Part shown: positions 13,496-14,755 of the stretch, piece after piece
Layout of the letters: every line of letters starts with the position of its first letter
How positions within the stretch are numbered: the first letter of the stretch is position 1
Assembly (NCBI GenBank): GCA_937859855.1
Contig: CALMAR010000412.1
Coordinates: 1-14,755 of the forward strand
DNA length: 14,755 nt
Reading direction: 5' to 3'
Source: an uncultured Kineosporia sp.
GTDB lineage: Bacteria > Actinomycetota > Actinomycetes > Actinomycetales > Kineosporiaceae
Made by a program: the position numbers and the translations under genes
The notes under the pieces: model-generated
The model's input: the letters and a program-made list of their open reading frames with translations, nothing else
Database searches by the model: none
What the model was told of the DNA's origin: nothing

Positions 13496-14488
13496 TCAGT
13501 AGCCGTACACGAGGTTGTAGGCGACCTGCGGCAGGAACTGTCCGGCGGTGGAGCCGGCGCCGACGCCGCAGTCGCCGTCGGACTCGCCAACGGTCTTGAT
13601 CCAGAGCAGCATTTCAGCGCCGCCGCCCAATTGGGTGGGGGTGCCGATCTTGCGGGCGGCAGGGTTACACCAGGTGCCGTCGGAACCGTTGCCGTTGCGG
13701 CTGGTGTCGACCACGAATGGCCGGGTGTACCCCAGGCCGTTCAGTGTGGAGTTGATGCTGTTGCCGTAGGTGATGTTCTGGTCGGTGGTGTAGAAGTTCG
13801 ACACGTTGAGGGAGAAGCCGTGCGCTCGGGCGAGGCCGGCCTGGTCGAGGTGGGCGGCCATGGTGTCCGCGGAGAGCCACCCGGGGTTGCCGGCATCCAG
13901 GTATACCCAGGTGTTGGGCGCGTCGTTGATGAACTGGGTGATGGCGTTGTTCAGGAGGCCGTTGCGCTCGTCGATCTGGGCCTGGGTCATGCAACTTTCG
14001 TCGCCGAGCGTGTCCGGTTCGAGGATGACGATCGCGGGGCGGGTGCCGATGCCGCTGGCGAAGGCAGCGATCCAGGTGTTGTACGCGTCATCGCTTCCGG
14101 CGCCCCCACCGGACTGGCCGCCGCAGATGTCGCGGTTCGGAATGTTGTAGGCGACCAGGATCGGGAGCTGGCCGCTGTTTGCCGCCGCCCCGACGAAGGA
14201 GCCGGTCGCGGTGCCGATGTCGCCGCTGGAGCTGGTGAACCAGCGAGCCATCGGTGTGTTCCCGATAGATGACTTGATGGTTGCCGCGCGTCCATCGCCG
14301 GGATTCGCGTTGGCCCACGTCAACGGGGAGGAGTTCGGGTCGACGTAGAAGCCATTGGTCATGTCGACCGGCCCGGTGCCGGCCGCCGCCGCCGGCGCAG
14401 GGCTGGCCAGGAAACACGTGCCGATCGTGACCGCCGCCAGGAGGGCGGACGTGACCCGCGCGTTCACGGTGCGCTGGGAAGTTCGCAT
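13496..14488 (-). CDS. Secreted glycoside hydrolase family 6 cellulase
   Basis: This is a 330-aa GH6 endoglucanase-type enzyme that cleaves beta-1,4-glucan with inversion. A Sec signal peptide covers residues 1-36 (basic start, hydrophobic core, cut near APAAAAG). The GH6 landmarks are all present: YNIPNRD with D120, VILEPD with catalytic acid D159, YLDAG with D198, VDTSRNGNG, and GESDGD with D304. Four cysteines after the signal suggest the two family disulfides. There is no carbohydrate-binding module or linker, so it is a single catalytic domain, unlike many actinobacterial cellulases. ATG 14488 has GGAG 5 nt upstream. Upstream lies a CebR/CelR-like operator, so induction by cellobiose is likely. 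Confidence 0.95.
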   Translation of the reverse strand: MRTSQRTVNARVTSALLAAVTIGTCFLASPAPAAAAGTGPVDMTNGFYVDPNSSPLTWANANPGDGRAATIKSSIGNTPMARWFTSSSGDIGTATGSFVGAAANSGQLPILVAYNIPNRDICGGQSGGGAGSDDAYNTWIAAFASGIGTRPAIVILEPDTLGDESCMTQAQIDERNGLLNNAITQFINDAPNTWVYLDAGNPGWLSADTMAAHLDQAGLARAHGFSLNVSNFYTTDQNITYGNSINSTLNGLGYTRPFVVDTSRNGNGSDGTWCNPAARKIGTPTQLGGGAEMLLWIKTVGESDGDCGVGAGSTAGQFLPQVAYNLVYGY

Positions 14489-14618
14489 GGCTGCTCCATG
14501 TGCTCGCGAGCGGTGCCGCGAAGACCGATAGAAGAGGACGCGATCCGCTCTGGACGGGTGTGGGCACAGGTGACGGTCGGCCGAACCGTCCCCAGACCGA
14601 CGCACCATGAGGAAGTAA

Positions 14619-14638
14619 AACTGGAAGCGCTCCCAGTT
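14619..14638. promoter_or_regulatory. CebR/CelR-like operator upstream of GH6 gene
   Basis: The 20-bp near-perfect palindrome contains TGGAAGCGCTCCCA (14622-14635), which matches the known actinobacterial CebR/CelR site TGGGAGCGCTCCCA at 13 of 14 positions. These LacI-family repressors release DNA when cellobiose binds. The site lies just downstream of the predicted GH6 start of transcription. The regulator gene is not in the window. Confidence 0.85.
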
Positions 14639-14668
14639 ACTGGCAGGTGGATCGGCGTGCTAAAAGTG

Positions 14669-14697
14669 ATGATTATGCGCCAAATGTTACTTGTCAA
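14669..14697 (-). promoter_or_regulatory. Candidate promoter of GH6 gene
   Basis: On the minus strand a perfect TTGACA (14697-14692) is followed after 16 bp by TAATCA or after 17 bp by AATCAT. Transcription would start near 14662, placing the CebR-like operator at about +25 to +44, a position suited to blocking elongation or promoter clearance. The implied leader is about 175 nt. Confidence 0.5.
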
Positions 14698-14721
14698 TGG
14701 GGTTGGAAATCCATCCTTAAC

Positions 14722-14755
14722 ATGATGCGCCCTGAAGATCGGGCCTGGCTGGAAG
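14722..14755 (+). CDS. Possible 5' end of a divergent gene, cut by the window end
   Basis: ATG ATG at 14722 opens a frame to the window edge reading MMRPEDRAWLE. The composition looks protein-like, and the position is divergent from GH6 as expected for a sugar-utilisation partner. There is no clear Shine-Dalgarno sequence and only eleven codons are visible, so this is a weak call. Confidence 0.2.
   Translation, partial: MMRPEDRAWLE

Noticed and set aside
13340..14272. 310-codon plus-strand frame opposite the GH6 gene
   Set aside because: The GH6 protein has signal peptide and all catalytic motifs; this frame has neither a family signature nor a ribosome site.
14729..14744. GCCC/GGGC hairpin near the window end as a terminator
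   Set aside because: Four-base arms with an 8-nt loop are common by chance in this base composition, and it overlaps a possible start of a gene.
1..14755. CRISPR arrays, insertion sequences or prophage genes
   Set aside because: No spaced direct repeats of CRISPR size, no transposase or integrase and no terminal inverted repeats were seen.

Overview
The window is high-GC actinobacterial DNA. Evidence for this is a WhiB protein, a class A penicillin-binding protein with a PASTA domain, a transmembrane PknB-type Ser/Thr kinase, GTG starts, and several apparently leaderless genes. From remembered gene order, the backbone matches the Mycobacterium tuberculosis Rv3676-Rv3683 region (crp, MBL hydrolase, RidA, DUF4177-like protein, two ArsA-like ATPases, whiB4, ponA2, metallophosphoesterase). 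It also matches the Streptomyces wblA neighbourhood. The host looks like a non-mycobacterial, probably saprophytic, cellulose-using actinobacterium; the genus cannot be fixed from sequence reading alone.

Layout. (1) 1-2623: the 3' end of a Crp/Fnr regulator converges on a metallo-beta-lactamase-fold hydrolase, and their stop codons lie in an 11-bp tandem repeat. A MerR-type regulator follows, then a leftward pair made of a 51-aa DUF4177-like protein and a RidA-family protein. (2) 2749-5093: two translationally coupled ArsA/GET3-like ATPases run rightward and end in a hairpin shared with the convergent WhiB4/WblA-type gene (5123-5446). (3) 5447-6112: a long, comparatively AT-richer non-coding region. 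It holds a WhiB promoter candidate, two related palindromes about four helical turns apart, a strong hairpin and a direct-repeat pair. (4) 6113-9116: a module absent from the Mycobacterium arrangement as I remember it, with a leftward ECF-type sigma factor, a divergent transmembrane Ser/Thr kinase and a lipoprotein with a calcium-loop-like DxDxDG motif. (5) 9214-13067: PonA2-like bifunctional PBP, a convergent membrane-anchored metallophosphoesterase, and a divergent GatB/YqeY-domain protein. (6) 13150-13223: tRNA-Pro(CGG). (7) 13496-14755: a secreted GH6 cellulase whose upstream region carries a 13/14 match to the CebR/CelR cellobiose operator, and possibly the first codons of a divergent gene.

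How the parts may work together. The backbone links redox sensing (WhiB Fe-S protein), an ArsA ATPase pair and cell-wall synthesis (PBP). The inserted sigma/kinase/lipoprotein module sits directly upstream of the PBP gene, which suggests an envelope-sensing unit, but this is inference. The GH6 gene is a separate carbohydrate-utilisation unit with its own sugar-responsive operator.
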